Assembly: GCF_003201815.1 (NCBI RefSeq)
Contig: NZ_QJKB01000008.1
Span: 124,001-188,000 of the forward strand
Source of the DNA: Undibacterium pigrum
Lineage (GTDB): Bacteria; Pseudomonadota; Gammaproteobacteria; Burkholderiales; Burkholderiaceae_D
DNA length: 64,000 nt
Reading direction: 5' to 3'
The translations under genes and the position numbers were made by a program. Under the pieces are notes generated by a model, which saw only the letters and a list, made by a program, of their open reading frames with translations, did no database searches and was not told where the DNA came from. Of this stretch, positions 35,819-45,427 are shown one piece after another. Position 1 is the first letter of the stretch, and every line of letters begins with the position of its first letter.

Positions 35819-37128
35819 GCCATACAGCATTGCAACCAATTGCCAGTTTGTTGATACGTCGCGTTTTCAAATGGGTCATTCTGTGTGTCGTGTGCGTCAG
35901 CAGCCTGCAAGCCTGGCTGAATTACCGCGCAATAGAAGAGAATTTTGATATGACAGTCAACGATGTCGCACGCGCGCATTTGCCTTTGCTGTCAGTCGCC
36001 ATCTGGGATATAGAACCGCAAACCATACAAAAGCAAATCGCCCTGATCCTGAAAAACCCAAGTATTGCCTATGTCGCCATCAAGGCCAGTACCGGGCAAC
36101 ATTTTACTGGTGGAGATATCAATCATCTTGTCAGTGGGCAGCATATGGTGTTCGATATACCTGCACCTGCAGATGCCAGCACCTCAGTCGGCAAGGCTGA
36201 ATTTGTGGTGGACAAGGCAGTGCTGCGTAAGGAGTTATTGCGCAGTTTTATCATCGTCTTCATCGAAGTGGTGATTTTGTCGGTGTTTATCTTCATGGCT
36301 GTGGTGGCAATCTTGCGGCGTGACTTGGAAAAACCCATGCGCCAACTGGCAGATTTTGTCAAAAACCTGCAAGCCAACCAGTTGTCGACCAAGCTGGAAT
36401 TACAACGCAAGCCAGGAAATGGCTATAACGAAATTGACCTCGTCGTCGATGGTTTTTGCACCATGCAAGACAGCCTGCAAAAGCATATCGCCCACCAGGA
36501 TGCCCTGGTCGCAGAAAGAACCAGCCAGCTTGAAGCAGCCATGAAAAGCCTGAAGCAGCTATCCATCACCGATGGCCTGACTGCTTGTTACAACCGCCTG
36601 TTGTTCAATGAACGCATGCCGGCAGAAATACAAAGAGCCGTGCGCTATCAGCGTCATTTGTCCCTGATCTTTTGCGATATAGATTTTTTCAAGAAGGTCA
36701 ATGATGAGTATGGTCATGCCATCGGTGACCATGTATTGCTGGCCTTCGCAAAAAGCCTGGCAAAAGAATTGCGTGTTGATGTGGACTGGATAGTCCGTTA
36801 CGGCGGTGAAGAATTTCTCATGGTCTTGCCAGAGACAAATTTGCAGGCAGCGCTGGAAGTGGCAGAGCGGATACGCAGGCAGGTGGAGCAGCATCTCTTC
36901 GTTCGCATGCCGGATGGAACAGTCTTGCGGATCACCGCCAGTTTTGGCGTGGCAGAACTGAAAGTCACGGATACCATGGAAAGCCTGGTGCAGCGTGCAG
37001 ACGAACGCCTTTACGTCGCCAAGTCACAGGGACGTAATCAGGTGCAACCTGCATTCGAGGCTGTTCCCGATGTAATTTCCAAGCCAGTTTTGGAACCGGT
37101 TTTACAAGCAATCACGCAACCGGTTTAA
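35815..37128 (+). CDS. Membrane diguanylate cyclase (GGDEF)
   Basis: A 437-residue protein with a transmembrane helix near residues 17-35, a periplasmic domain (about 36-145; VAIWDIEPQTIQKQIALILK), a second helix (about 148-170), a HAMP-like region, a short coiled coil and a GGDEF domain (about 255-415). The active motif is intact as YGGEEFLM, and DIDFFKKVNDEYGHAIGD is present, so c-di-GMP synthesis is expected. An upstream RxxD inhibitory site is not obvious. The C-terminal tail repeats KPVLEPVLQAITQPV. It probably senses through the binding protein encoded just before it. Confidence 0.95.
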   Translation: MSHTALQPIASLLIRRVFKWVILCVVCVSSLQAWLNYRAIEENFDMTVNDVARAHLPLLSVAIWDIEPQTIQKQIALILKNPSIAYVAIKASTGQHFTGGDINHLVSGQHMVFDIPAPADASTSVGKAEFVVDKAVLRKELLRSFIIVFIEVVILSVFIFMAVVAILRRDLEKPMRQLADFVKNLQANQLSTKLELQRKPGNGYNEIDLVVDGFCTMQDSLQKHIAHQDALVAERTSQLEAAMKSLKQLSITDGLTACYNRLLFNERMPAEIQRAVRYQRHLSLIFCDIDFFKKVNDEYGHAIGDHVLLAFAKSLAKELRVDVDWIVRYGGEEFLMVLPETNLQAALEVAERIRRQVEQHLFVRMPDGTVLRITASFGVAELKVTDTMESLVQRADERLYVAKSQGRNQVQPAFEAVPDVISKPVLEPVLQAITQPV

Positions 37129-38020
37129 TCGGTAGCAAACTTGCCCTTGCTTGTCTGACCAGGGTATTTGTCAGACGCGCCAGCCTTGGTGTTTGTACTT
37201 TCCAGTGATGCCAGTACAGCGCTACATCCACAGGCCGGTCGGGCATCAGCCTGGTGAGCTTGTCCTGTTCCAGGTTTTTCAGCATCACATCGGGGATGAC
37301 TCCCCAACCCAGGCCCAGCAGGATGGCGCGGTTGTAGGGCGTTGTCGCGGGTACATAATGGGTGGGATAAGCATTTTCCGGCAAACCAAAATGCTCTAGC
37401 AAAATCTGGGCTTGCAATTTGTCCTTGCGATTAAAGGTCAGCACTGGTGCCAGCCTTGCTGTCTCACGTGTCATGCCTTGCGGGAACCAGCGCTGGCAAT
37501 ATGCCTTGCTGGCAATCAGGTGATAACGCATGATCCCCAGTGGCACTGCCTGGCATCCGCGCATGGCTTGCGGCTCTGCCGATATGCAGCCTAGTACCAT
37601 GCCGCTTTCTAGCAAGTCATGGGTATGGTCCTGGTCATCAATGGCAACATCAAGCAAGATGTTTTCTGCAATCAGGAATTCTGCCAGGGCGGGCAATAGC
37701 CAGCTATCCAGGCTGTCGGCATTGACACCCAGCGCAATGCTGATAGCGGCACTTTGCTGGCCCGCAAATTCACTCTGTAAATCCTGCTCCAGTTCTGCCA
37801 CACGGCGCAAATGTTGCACCAGCTTTTGCCCGGCAGCGGTGGCACGACATGGACGGCTGCGTATCAGCAGGGTATTACCCAACTCCATTTCCAGTGCCTT
37901 GATGCGCTGGGAAATGGCCGAGCTGGTCAGGTTCAGGGCCTGCGCAGCTAGTTCCAGGCTGCCATGGTCAATGACACTGAGGAAGGCTTCGCATTGGCGG
38001 CTGTCTAGTCTTGTTTGCAT
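37112..38020 (-). CDS. argP: LysR-family regulator of the ArgP/LysG type
   Basis: A 302-residue LysR protein. The helix-turn-helix is at residues about 8-40 (AFLSVIDHGSLELAAQALNL, SSAISQRIKALEMEL). The pattern SRQCEAFLSVIDHGS at the N-terminus is typical of ArgP (IciA), which activates the basic amino-acid exporter argO. The divergent LysE/ArgO gene on the other side of 122 AT-rich bases supports this. Its 3' end overlaps the diguanylate cyclase gene by 17 bases tail to tail. Confidence 0.88.
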   Translation of the reverse strand: MQTRLDSRQCEAFLSVIDHGSLELAAQALNLTSSAISQRIKALEMELGNTLLIRSRPCRATAAGQKLVQHLRRVAELEQDLQSEFAGQQSAAISIALGVNADSLDSWLLPALAEFLIAENILLDVAIDDQDHTHDLLESGMVLGCISAEPQAMRGCQAVPLGIMRYHLIASKAYCQRWFPQGMTRETARLAPVLTFNRKDKLQAQILLEHFGLPENAYPTHYVPATTPYNRAILLGLGWGVIPDVMLKNLEQDKLTRLMPDRPVDVALYWHHWKVQTPRLARLTNTLVRQARASLLPIKPVA

Positions 38021-38142
38021 GTTTCTTTAAATGCATTCAAAAGTTAATTAAGAAATTTTAATGAATTCGTAAATATTTTAAATTTACTTCATATTAAACC
38101 CTTTTTTGTCCAAACTCCCTGCATCAACAAACGGGGAGACAG

Positions 38143-38751
38143 ATGATGTTGGCTTTTATACTCAAGGGCATGGGCATGAGTGCGGGTTTGATCATGGCTA
38201 TCGGTTCGCAAAATGCGCATGTCTTGCGCATGGGTTTGCGTAAGCAGCATGTGGGTTTGACCGTGATGATCTGCATCGCTTGTGAAATGCTGTTGATACT
38301 GGCTGGTGTGGCGGGGATAGGTGGCATGATCAATAGCCAGCCAGTCTTGCTGACGATAGCCCGCTGGGGCGGAGCGGCGTTTTTGATCTGGTACGGCGTG
38401 CGCTCTCTGCGGGCTGCCGCCAGTCAGCAAAGCCTGGTGGCTGAAGCGGGGGAGCTAAGCCTGACGGCGGGCAAGGCCGCGCTGGCGGTGCTGGGAGCGA
38501 CTTTGCTCAACCCCCACACCTATCTGGATACGGTGGTATTGCTGGGTGCCATAGGCGGCCAGCAGCCTGGTGATGGCAAATACTGGTTTGCTGTGGGTGC
38601 CATCTTGAACGCCACGATCTGGTTTGCCGCTCTGGGCTTTGGTGCCCGCCTGCTGGCCCCCTGGTTCGCCAAACCCATGGCCTGGCGGGTGCTGGATAGT
38701 CTGGTGGGTATTGTGATGTTGATGCTGGCACTCAATTTAATGATGGGTTGA
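38143..38751 (+). CDS. argO: LysE/ArgO-type basic amino-acid exporter
   Basis: A 202-residue membrane protein with about six helices. The N-terminal GMGMSAGLIMAIGSQNAHVL is the conserved first helix of LysE/ArgO exporters, and LGATLLNPHTYLDTVVLLGA is the second signature with the NPH motif. It should export arginine or lysine. GGGGAGA just before the ATG is a strong ribosome-binding site. Expression is expected to be activated by the divergent ArgP protein. Confidence 0.92.
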   Translation: MMLAFILKGMGMSAGLIMAIGSQNAHVLRMGLRKQHVGLTVMICIACEMLLILAGVAGIGGMINSQPVLLTIARWGGAAFLIWYGVRSLRAAASQQSLVAEAGELSLTAGKAALAVLGATLLNPHTYLDTVVLLGAIGGQQPGDGKYWFAVGAILNATIWFAALGFGARLLAPWFAKPMAWRVLDSLVGIVMLMLALNLMMG

Positions 38752-38795
38752 TTTGGCCGTTTGTTGAAAAGCCCGAATTGTGATAACTTCGGCAC

Positions 38796-39176
38796 ATGAA
38801 AAAATCATGGCGTTTATTGATTGCTTGCCTGTTACTGGTACTGCTGCCCCTGCAGGGCTTTGCTGTTGCCAGTAAACTGGGCTGCGCCATGGATATGCCT
38901 GTCCAGGCTGATGTTTCTGTTGCCAGTGGCAATGAACACTGCCAGCCAGCCGCTGACGCTGATAATGCCAGCACTAGCACTGATGCCGTGAAGGCCAAAG
39001 TGGGCAATCATTGCAAGTCTACTTCCCCCTGTTGCATGGGCATCGCCCTGATGCCTGCTCCTTCAATTTCTGCCTTTATTCCCATGCATGATGATGCCCA
39101 GGTGCTGCCGGTCTTGTTGCCAGCATCTGTGGCTGCGCGCATGCTGGAACGTCCTCCCAGGGCTGTTTTTGCCTGA
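38796..39176 (+). CDS. Small exported Cys/Met-containing protein, DUF2946/CopL-like
   Basis: 126 residues with a signal peptide (LLIACLLLVLLPLQGFAVAS) followed by short Cys, His and Met motifs: GCAMDMP, EHCQP, CKSTSPCCMG and MHDDA. This resembles the small periplasmic proteins (DUF2946 or CopL-like) that precede copper resistance genes. The outer-membrane factor and multicopper oxidase genes downstream support a copper-binding role. The family assignment is by pattern only. Confidence 0.65.
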   Translation: MKKSWRLLIACLLLVLLPLQGFAVASKLGCAMDMPVQADVSVASGNEHCQPAADADNASTSTDAVKAKVGNHCKSTSPCCMGIALMPAPSISAFIPMHDDAQVLPVLLPASVAARMLERPPRAVFA

Positions 39177-39219
39177 ATTAATAGCTTGCGCAGCTTACTT
39201 ACCTCGTAGACCGTATTAA

Positions 39220-39326
39220 TTCGTAGATTGGGCTACGCCTTATCAGCCCAACACTGGGCGTTGAAATAAGGTAAACGTTTGTTAAGGCCGAGTGTTGGGC
39301 TGGTAAACCGTAGCCCAACCTACGAA
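39220..39326. repeat. Inverted extragenic repeat (GTAGGTTGGG family)
   Basis: TTCGTAGATTGGGCTACG (39220-39237) pairs with CGTAGCCCAACCTACGAA (39309-39326) except for one position. An inner pair AGCCCAACACT / AGTGTTGGGCT (39245-39255 and 39291-39301) is perfect. This is a common bacterial extragenic inverted repeat. It lies between the copper-related small gene and the outer-membrane factor gene and may form a hairpin in their transcript. Confidence 0.8.
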
Positions 39327-39395
39327 GCAACCGAACCTGCGACAATCACACGCATTCCCAAATTTGGTAGAACACACTTCATATCGCGAGGACTC

Positions 39396-40805
39396 ATGTC
39401 GCACATTCATTACCGATATCTGTTGCCAGCCTTGCTGGCATTGACTGGCTGTGCCAGTTTTGATATCGACCAGAGTACACAAAAAATCAATCAGCAATAT
39501 CCCGCTTACACCCAGGGGAGGCTGGCACTGGCCAGCACGTCTGCACAGCATAAGGACAGGCAGGACCAGGCAGCGAATTTGCTGCGTGTACCCTTGTCGC
39601 AAGATGCAGCCGTACAAATCGCCTTGCTCAATAGCCCGGCCTTGCAAGCCATGCTGGCGCAGCACCAGGCAAGTGGGGCGGATACAGAGCAAGAGGGGCG
39701 CATCCAGAATCCTCTCTTTAACTTTGAGCGCAGCCGCCAGTCCGGTGAACTGGAAATTGGCCGCCTGCTGAGTTTTGGCCTGCTCGATTTATTGAGCCTG
39801 CCGCAAAGACAAAGCATGGCGCAACATGGCCTGGCGCACGCACAGACGCAGTTAGGTCTGGATGTTATTGCCAGCGTCAGCCAGGTGCGTGTTGCCTGGG
39901 TAAAGGCAGTCGCGGCCCAGCAAAGCCTGGAATACGCCAGACAAGTTGGTGAAGCCGCTGATGCCAGTGCCATGCTGGCTGAGCGCATGCTCAAGGCGGG
40001 TAACTTCAATAACTTGCAGGCAGCGCGCCAGCAAGCTTTCAAGGCTGATGCCGTGGCCCAGCTCAGCTTTGCCCTTCATGCCAGCCTCGCTGCGCGGGAA
40101 GAACTGGTGCGCTTGCTGGGTCTGACAGATGAGCAGGAGAAAACTCTCCGCTTGCCAGAACGCCTGCCTGATTTGCCAGCAACACCACTGGCACCAGAAA
40201 GCATAGGCCCGCAAGCCACAAAAAACCGTCTTGATATACAACTGGCCAGGCAAGAACTGGACGCTGCCGCAGCGCGCCAGGGTCTGGGCCTGGTCAGCAG
40301 TTTTTCGGATATTGAACTGGGTATCAGGCGCGATACCAATTTTGATGCAGCAGGGCATAGCGAGATCAAACGCGGCTTTGAAGTCAGCCTGAGGTTGCCC
40401 TTATTTGACTGGGGCGATGCACAGAGAACAGCGATGAATGCCAAAACCCTGGCCGCCAGTTATCGCCTGCAAGCGACGGTGAATAATGCGGGTTCACATC
40501 TGCGCGTCAGCTATTCAGCCTATCGCAGCATGTACGATATTGCCCGCCAATATCGCGACGAAATCCTGCCGCTACGCAAACGTATTTCGGCAGAAAACCA
40601 GTTGCGCTATAACGGCATGTTCATCAGCGTGTTTGAACTGCTGGCCGACAGCCGCGAGCAAATTAATAGCGTGCTGGCTGCTATCAATGCAGAACAACAA
40701 TTCTGGCTGGCAGATGCAGCCTTGCAGGCTGAGCTGATCGGTCGCCCGTCAGCCAGTAATTTGAACCCCGTCAAAGCAACTGCCACGGCAGATGCAGCGC
40801 ATTGA
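39396..40805 (+). CDS. TolC/CusC-type outer-membrane efflux lipoprotein
   Basis: About 469 residues from the ATG at 39396. The longer frame from 39279 reads through the repeat and lacks a signal. MSHIHYRYLLPALLALTGCA is a lipoprotein signal with lipobox LTGC. Two outer-membrane-efflux repeats follow, with the typical segments LSQDAAVQIALLNSPALQAM, LDVIASVSQVRVAWVKAVAA and NRLDIQLARQELDAAAARQG. It forms a trimeric exit duct, here probably for copper given the neighbours. No inner-membrane RND pump is adjacent. It is 25 bases from the oxidase gene. Confidence 0.9.
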   Translation: MSHIHYRYLLPALLALTGCASFDIDQSTQKINQQYPAYTQGRLALASTSAQHKDRQDQAANLLRVPLSQDAAVQIALLNSPALQAMLAQHQASGADTEQEGRIQNPLFNFERSRQSGELEIGRLLSFGLLDLLSLPQRQSMAQHGLAHAQTQLGLDVIASVSQVRVAWVKAVAAQQSLEYARQVGEAADASAMLAERMLKAGNFNNLQAARQQAFKADAVAQLSFALHASLAAREELVRLLGLTDEQEKTLRLPERLPDLPATPLAPESIGPQATKNRLDIQLARQELDAAAARQGLGLVSSFSDIELGIRRDTNFDAAGHSEIKRGFEVSLRLPLFDWGDAQRTAMNAKTLAASYRLQATVNNAGSHLRVSYSAYRSMYDIARQYRDEILPLRKRISAENQLRYNGMFISVFELLADSREQINSVLAAINAEQQFWLADAALQAELIGRPSASNLNPVKATATADAAH

Positions 40806-40830
40806 TCACAAGATCTGCGAAGGAAATAGA

Positions 40831-42264
40831 ATGAGTACAAGAAGAGATTTTTTTAAATTGGCAGGTATCACTGGTATCGCCGGTGGCGCACTGGCAGCAA
40901 GTACGGTCAGTAAAGTGGCCCTGGCAGCCTTGCCAGAAGCAGTCACACAAACCAGCCCGGACACCATGCCGCCACTGCAGCCTAAAACTGGCCGCCCGTA
41001 TAATCCGGTGGTAACCCTGAATGGCTGGACCCTGCCATGGCGCATGAATAATGGCGTCAAGGAATTCCATCTCGTGGCAGAACCCGTGGTGCGTGAAATG
41101 GCACCTGGCATGAAGGCGCATCTATGGGGTTATAACGGCCAGAGTCCCGGCCCGACAATAGAAGTGGTGGAGGGTGATCGCGTACGCATCTTTGTCACCA
41201 ACCGTTTGCCAGAACATACCAGCGTTCACTGGCACGGCCAACGCCTGCCGAACGGCATGGATGGTGTATCCGGCCTGACCCAGCCATCAATACAGCCAGG
41301 CAAGACCTTTGTCTATGAATTTGTGGCACGCCGCCCCGGCACTTTCATGTACCACCCGCATGCCGATGAAATGACGCAAATGGCCATGGGCATGATGGGT
41401 TCATGGATTACCCATCCCAAAAATAAACATCCCCAGATTGATGAAGTGGACAGGGATTTTATCTTCCTGCTCAATGCCTATGATATAGAACCTGGTGCCT
41501 ACAAGCCCAATATCATGACCATGACAGATTTCAATCTGTGGTCATGGAATAGCCGTATCTTCCCCGGCATCGATACCCTGAATGTACGCAAGAATGACAG
41601 GGTCAGGATACGCATAGGCAATCTGACGATGACCAACCACCCCATCCATATTCATGGCCATGAATTTACCGTGACTGGCACAGACGGTGGGCCTGTGCCC
41701 AGAACCGCACGCTGGCCTGAGGTAACGACGGATATTGCCGTCGGTCAGATGCGCCAGGTGGAGTTTGTCGCCGATGAAGAGGGCGACTGGTCCTTCCACT
41801 GCCATAAGAGCCATCACACCATGAATGCCATGGGTCATAATGTACCGTCAATGATAGGTGTTGATCACAAAGACGTGGCAGGCAAAATCAACAAGCTCAT
41901 TCCCGCTTACATGACCATGGGGGATAAGGGCATGGCTGACATGGGCGCAATGGAAATGCCCTTGCCGGACAATACCATTCCCATGATGACAGGCGAAGGG
42001 CCATTTGGCGGCCTGGAGATGGGCGGCATGTTCAGCGTTGTCAAGGTGCGCAAGGACCAGAAGCCGGGCGACTATAAAGACCCCGGCTGGTATAAGCATC
42101 CCCAAGGGACTGTCGCCTATGAATATGGTGGCCCCGTTGGCGAAGCACCGCGTCAGCCTGCCCATGCCCATGCAGGTATGCAGCATGCTGCACATCGTGG
42201 TGCGCATACTGCTTCAGAAGTCGAAGTGCAGGTAAGGAAACCGCAGGGACATAGCGGGCATTAA
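40831..42264 (+). CDS. Tat-exported multicopper oxidase
   Basis: About 477 residues from 40831 (AAGGA upstream); an in-frame start at 40792 would overlap the previous gene. STRRDFFKLAGI is a twin-arginine signal. Copper sites are visible: VHWHGQ, FMYHPHADEMT, HPIHIHGHEFT and the type 1/3 motif WSFHCHKSHHTMNAMGH. The C-terminal third is rich in Met and His (MADMGAMEMPLPDNTIPMM), as in copper-tolerance oxidases that turn Cu(I) into Cu(II) in the periplasm. It is the last gene of the copper cluster and is followed by a terminator. Confidence 0.92.
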   Translation: MSTRRDFFKLAGITGIAGGALAASTVSKVALAALPEAVTQTSPDTMPPLQPKTGRPYNPVVTLNGWTLPWRMNNGVKEFHLVAEPVVREMAPGMKAHLWGYNGQSPGPTIEVVEGDRVRIFVTNRLPEHTSVHWHGQRLPNGMDGVSGLTQPSIQPGKTFVYEFVARRPGTFMYHPHADEMTQMAMGMMGSWITHPKNKHPQIDEVDRDFIFLLNAYDIEPGAYKPNIMTMTDFNLWSWNSRIFPGIDTLNVRKNDRVRIRIGNLTMTNHPIHIHGHEFTVTGTDGGPVPRTARWPEVTTDIAVGQMRQVEFVADEEGDWSFHCHKSHHTMNAMGHNVPSMIGVDHKDVAGKINKLIPAYMTMGDKGMADMGAMEMPLPDNTIPMMTGEGPFGGLEMGGMFSVVKVRKDQKPGDYKDPGWYKHPQGTVAYEYGGPVGEAPRQPAHAHAGMQHAAHRGAHTASEVEVQVRKPQGHSGH

Positions 42265-42286
42265 AGTCTGACAAGCTGAAAGAAGA

Positions 42287-42321
42287 ACGGGATCAATTCA
42301 ATTGATTGATCCCGTTTTTTT
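42287..42321 (+). terminator. Intrinsic terminator after the multicopper oxidase gene
   Basis: ACGGGATCAAT and ATTGATCCCGT form an 11-bp stem followed by seven T residues. Confidence 0.93.
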
Positions 42322-42359
42322 GCTTATTTCTTTTATTTCTTTTATTTCGCTTATTTTGC

Positions 42360-44987
42360 TTACTTCGCCGTAATACTGATAGGCACACTCGCCGTAGCAG
42401 TTCTGCCAGCATTATCTGTTGCCGTGATTTTCAAGGTATAGCTGCCAGTAACAGGGCTGGCCCAGCTGGTTGTGATATCCAAGCCACTCATCGCAAAGCT
42501 CAGGCCCAGCGGTGCTCCGGTGATGGACACTGAAATCGAGCTTGCACCAGGTGCTGTAATGCTGATCGTGCCCGTCAGCGCCTTACCTGCCACACCTGTC
42601 ATCGATGTTGGCGCATTGATGCTGATACCGGAAGCTGCAACAGTCAGGCTGATCACGGCCTGGCCACTCAAGCCGGTCTTGCTGTCTTTGGCAATCACGG
42701 TGATGAGGTATTTGCCAGCGAGCGGGCTGGTCCAGCTTATCGTACCGGCAGCATTAATACTCATGCCTGCAGGTGCGCTGCTCAGGCTATAGCTGACTGC
42801 ATTGCTGGCACTGACGACGACATTGTAGGAAAATGCCACACCCGCTACACCGTTGATGCTGGCAGCAGTAACTACAGGTGGCGCTTGCGGTGCAATGACG
42901 ACAGTGTAGACGGCTTTGCCGCTCAGCCCGGTTTTGCTGTCTGTCGCATTGACTGTGACTGCATACGTGCCAAGGACTGGGGATGACCAGTTCACCAGGC
43001 CTGTGCTGTTGATTGTCATGCCTGCAGGTGCACTGCTGAGGCTATAGCTCAGAGGATTAGCCGAACTGGCTGTTACATTGAATGACAGCGGTGTCGCCAC
43101 TTTGCCATTGATGCTGGCCGCCGTCACAACGGGTGGCAGAGGTGTGGTGATGTTGATGGTATATACGGCCTTGCCACTCAGGCCGGTTTTTGCATCCAGT
43201 GCGGTGACAGTCACGGCATAAGAACCTGCCACAGGCGTCACCCAGGTAACTATGCCCGCGCTGGAGATGCTCATACCAGCAGGGTTGCCACCCAGGGTGT
43301 AAGTCAGAGGATTGCTGGCTGTTGCCGATACAGTAAAGCTCAGGGCGGTACCAACTTCGCCGCTGATGCTGGCAGAGTTGACCACAGGTGCCGCGACAAG
43401 TACCGTGCCATTCAGGGCGCTGACCAGGCTGCTGACATTGGGAGTGCCAAGACCTGTCAACAAGTCATGCCCGGTTTTTGCTGTGCAACTGCTGCAAGTG
43501 CCGTTGCTGCCCTTGGCGATATCGGCAAAAGCACTGGCATAAGTACCTGGCACTGTGGCGATTTTGTTGTACAGCACAGCATGTGGTGCGCCCATGACAG
43601 GCTTGCCAGCCTGTGCCAAAGTCGCATTGGCGATGGCGATGACGCCAGCCCATTGTGGCGTAGCCAGGCTGGTGCCGCCTGCACTGACCCAGTTCACCGT
43701 GCTGCTGCCAGGCGTCATGATGGCGACGTACTGACCAGTATTGGGATCTGCATTCATGGATACATCTGCCACCGCCCTGCGCGCAGGCGTGCCCAGGCCA
43801 GGGATGGTATTGGTCTGGTAGCTGGGCGTTGCAGTGTAGGCGCTGACACCGCCGCCGGTATTGGACCAGGCAACTTCTGTCCTGGTTGAACCTGAATACG
43901 TCAGGCTGGTACCGCCAACTGCCAGCACATTGGGTGAAACAGCAGGCCATTCAACCGCGGGGCCATTATCACCAGATGCCGCAAGGTAAGTCATTTTTGC
44001 AGTGCTGAATGTGCTTTCCACACCTGCAGTCCAGCTGCCTTCACTGGCACCAAAACTCATGGACACTATTCCAGGCCCCATGGCATTTGCCAGACGGATA
44101 CCACCTACCATATTGCTCATGGAAGAGTCTGCTGCTTCTATCAGGATGATGCGTGCCAGAGGTGCAGTTGCATGTGCCCATTGCACATCCAGCGCAATTT
44201 CCGTTGCCCAGCCAGAATCATAGGCGGGCGCTGTGCTGCTCATGCCGCCAGTGCTGGTGCTGAATACCACTGAAAATTCGCAGGCACTGGAAGACGCTGC
44301 TGCCAGTGGCAGGCTGGTCGTCACTGGTATGCTTTTCACGGTACAGGCAGGCAGACCAAATTTCTGATTAAAGGCATTCAGTTCTGCAAGGATGTTGGGA
44401 TCATGTTTTGCGTTGACGACATAAATAGTTTGTCCCGCACCAAACTGCGCAGCTTGTGTAGCAGTCAGGTTGCTCATGCTGGCTGGCAGTGCTGGCAAAC
44501 CATAGGCTGCTCTGATCTGCGCTGGTGTATAAGTTGATACTTGTGTGGTACCCGCCATCGGCAAGACGTTGTCATTTGCAGGTGCTGGTGCAAGTTGCTG
44601 ACGTGGCAGTGAACGTATGGCAGATACAGTCAGGCCACGACCACGCACAGTCTGCAGGTCACGTGGCAGGGCTTGCATGGCAACCGGCATATGGGCAGAA
44701 CGGCTGGCATCTTTTGCATCCAGGTCTGCCGGGGCATCAAGCAGCACCGGTGCCAGATGAAACGTAGGTTGCGTTTCCTGCGTAGCGATATCGTCTGGCA
44801 AGACTGGTAATGTGGTTTGCAGTGTGCTGACACCAGTGGCTACTTCTGCTGGTGGCAAAGCGATATTTGCATTTGTGGCTTGGGGACTATCACCGCCACA
44901 CGCACTGAGCAGGTTGATGGTGAAGAAGATGCTCATCCAGCCAATTGGTTTGAGCAATTTACTGCCTATTTTTTTTGTGGTCATCAC
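42360..44987 (-). CDS. S53 (sedolisin/kumamolisin-type) lipoprotein protease with Ig-like repeats
   Basis: 875 residues. A signal ends at SACGG, a lipobox-type cysteine near residue 30. An S53 serine-carboxyl peptidase domain covers about residues 150-530. The Glu and Asp of the catalytic set are in ATEIALDVQWAHA, the oxyanion Asp is in LAASGDNGP, and the nucleophilic Ser is in SAGGTSLATPQWAG. Four cadherin/He-PIG-like repeats follow (MSISSAGIVTWVTPVAGSYA and close variants), suited to surface display. A pro-region precedes the catalytic part. A cyclic-di-GMP-I riboswitch precedes the gene, so expression should respond to c-di-GMP. Confidence 0.88.
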   Translation of the reverse strand: MMTTKKIGSKLLKPIGWMSIFFTINLLSACGGDSPQATNANIALPPAEVATGVSTLQTTLPVLPDDIATQETQPTFHLAPVLLDAPADLDAKDASRSAHMPVAMQALPRDLQTVRGRGLTVSAIRSLPRQQLAPAPANDNVLPMAGTTQVSTYTPAQIRAAYGLPALPASMSNLTATQAAQFGAGQTIYVVNAKHDPNILAELNAFNQKFGLPACTVKSIPVTTSLPLAAASSSACEFSVVFSTSTGGMSSTAPAYDSGWATEIALDVQWAHATAPLARIILIEAADSSMSNMVGGIRLANAMGPGIVSMSFGASEGSWTAGVESTFSTAKMTYLAASGDNGPAVEWPAVSPNVLAVGGTSLTYSGSTRTEVAWSNTGGGVSAYTATPSYQTNTIPGLGTPARRAVADVSMNADPNTGQYVAIMTPGSSTVNWVSAGGTSLATPQWAGVIAIANATLAQAGKPVMGAPHAVLYNKIATVPGTYASAFADIAKGSNGTCSSCTAKTGHDLLTGLGTPNVSSLVSALNGTVLVAAPVVNSASISGEVGTALSFTVSATASNPLTYTLGGNPAGMSISSAGIVTWVTPVAGSYAVTVTALDAKTGLSGKAVYTINITTPLPPVVTAASINGKVATPLSFNVTASSANPLSYSLSSAPAGMTINSTGLVNWSSPVLGTYAVTVNATDSKTGLSGKAVYTVVIAPQAPPVVTAASINGVAGVAFSYNVVVSASNAVSYSLSSAPAGMSINAAGTISWTSPLAGKYLITVIAKDSKTGLSGQAVISLTVAASGISINAPTSMTGVAGKALTGTISITAPGASSISVSITGAPLGLSFAMSGLDITTSWASPVTGSYTLKITATDNAGRTATASVPISITAK

Positions 44988-45054
44988 GATGCACTCCGAT
45001 GTAAGCAGAGGGCGGTGATTCGGTAGTCAATAAAGAGCCTGAGCGATCAAACGC

Positions 45055-45157
45055 CCTGGCATGACATCACCGGTAACCCCGCTGCCATGGCGCATCTGCG
45101 CTGTAGGCCGGTAGCTTTGCGTCCTCGCTTTTCAACGAGTTTGCCCTCAAGTTTGGA
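45055..45157 (-). ncRNA. Cyclic-di-GMP-I (GEMM) riboswitch
   Basis: Reading the minus strand, the order is GAGGGCAAAC, then GGACGCAAAGC, CCGGCCTA and GCGGGGTTACCGGTGATG. These are the conserved segments of the GEMM-I aptamer: the GCAAA of the first stem-loop, the GACGCAAAGCC...GGCCTA junction and the GGGGTTACCG receptor side. The start of the S53 protease gene is about 70 bases downstream. I could not identify an expression platform (no clear terminator), so control at translation is possible. Confidence 0.93.
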
Positions 45158-45427
45158 AATTAAAAATTGCAGTTTCAGGGTATGAATATTCCTTGCCAAA
45201 AGGAAGCAAAAAAATGTCAAGGATTGTTGAAATCATGTAGCTAAAACAAGCTTCGATTTCGCTTTAATAACAGAAGTGATTGAAAGTTGTTTTGATGGCT
45301 TTTGAATAAAGCAAGAGTGTTAATTTGTAAAATTGTTTCCCATCCAATTTTCTCTCTGGCAGCATGAGCGCCCTTGAACTTTGGTTCAGATTTCTAATTG
45401 AGTTAGTAAATTAAATAAAAAATATTG

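Noticed and set aside
39279..39395. N-terminal extension of the outer-membrane factor
   Set aside because: It runs through the inverted repeat; the lipoprotein signal starts at 39396.
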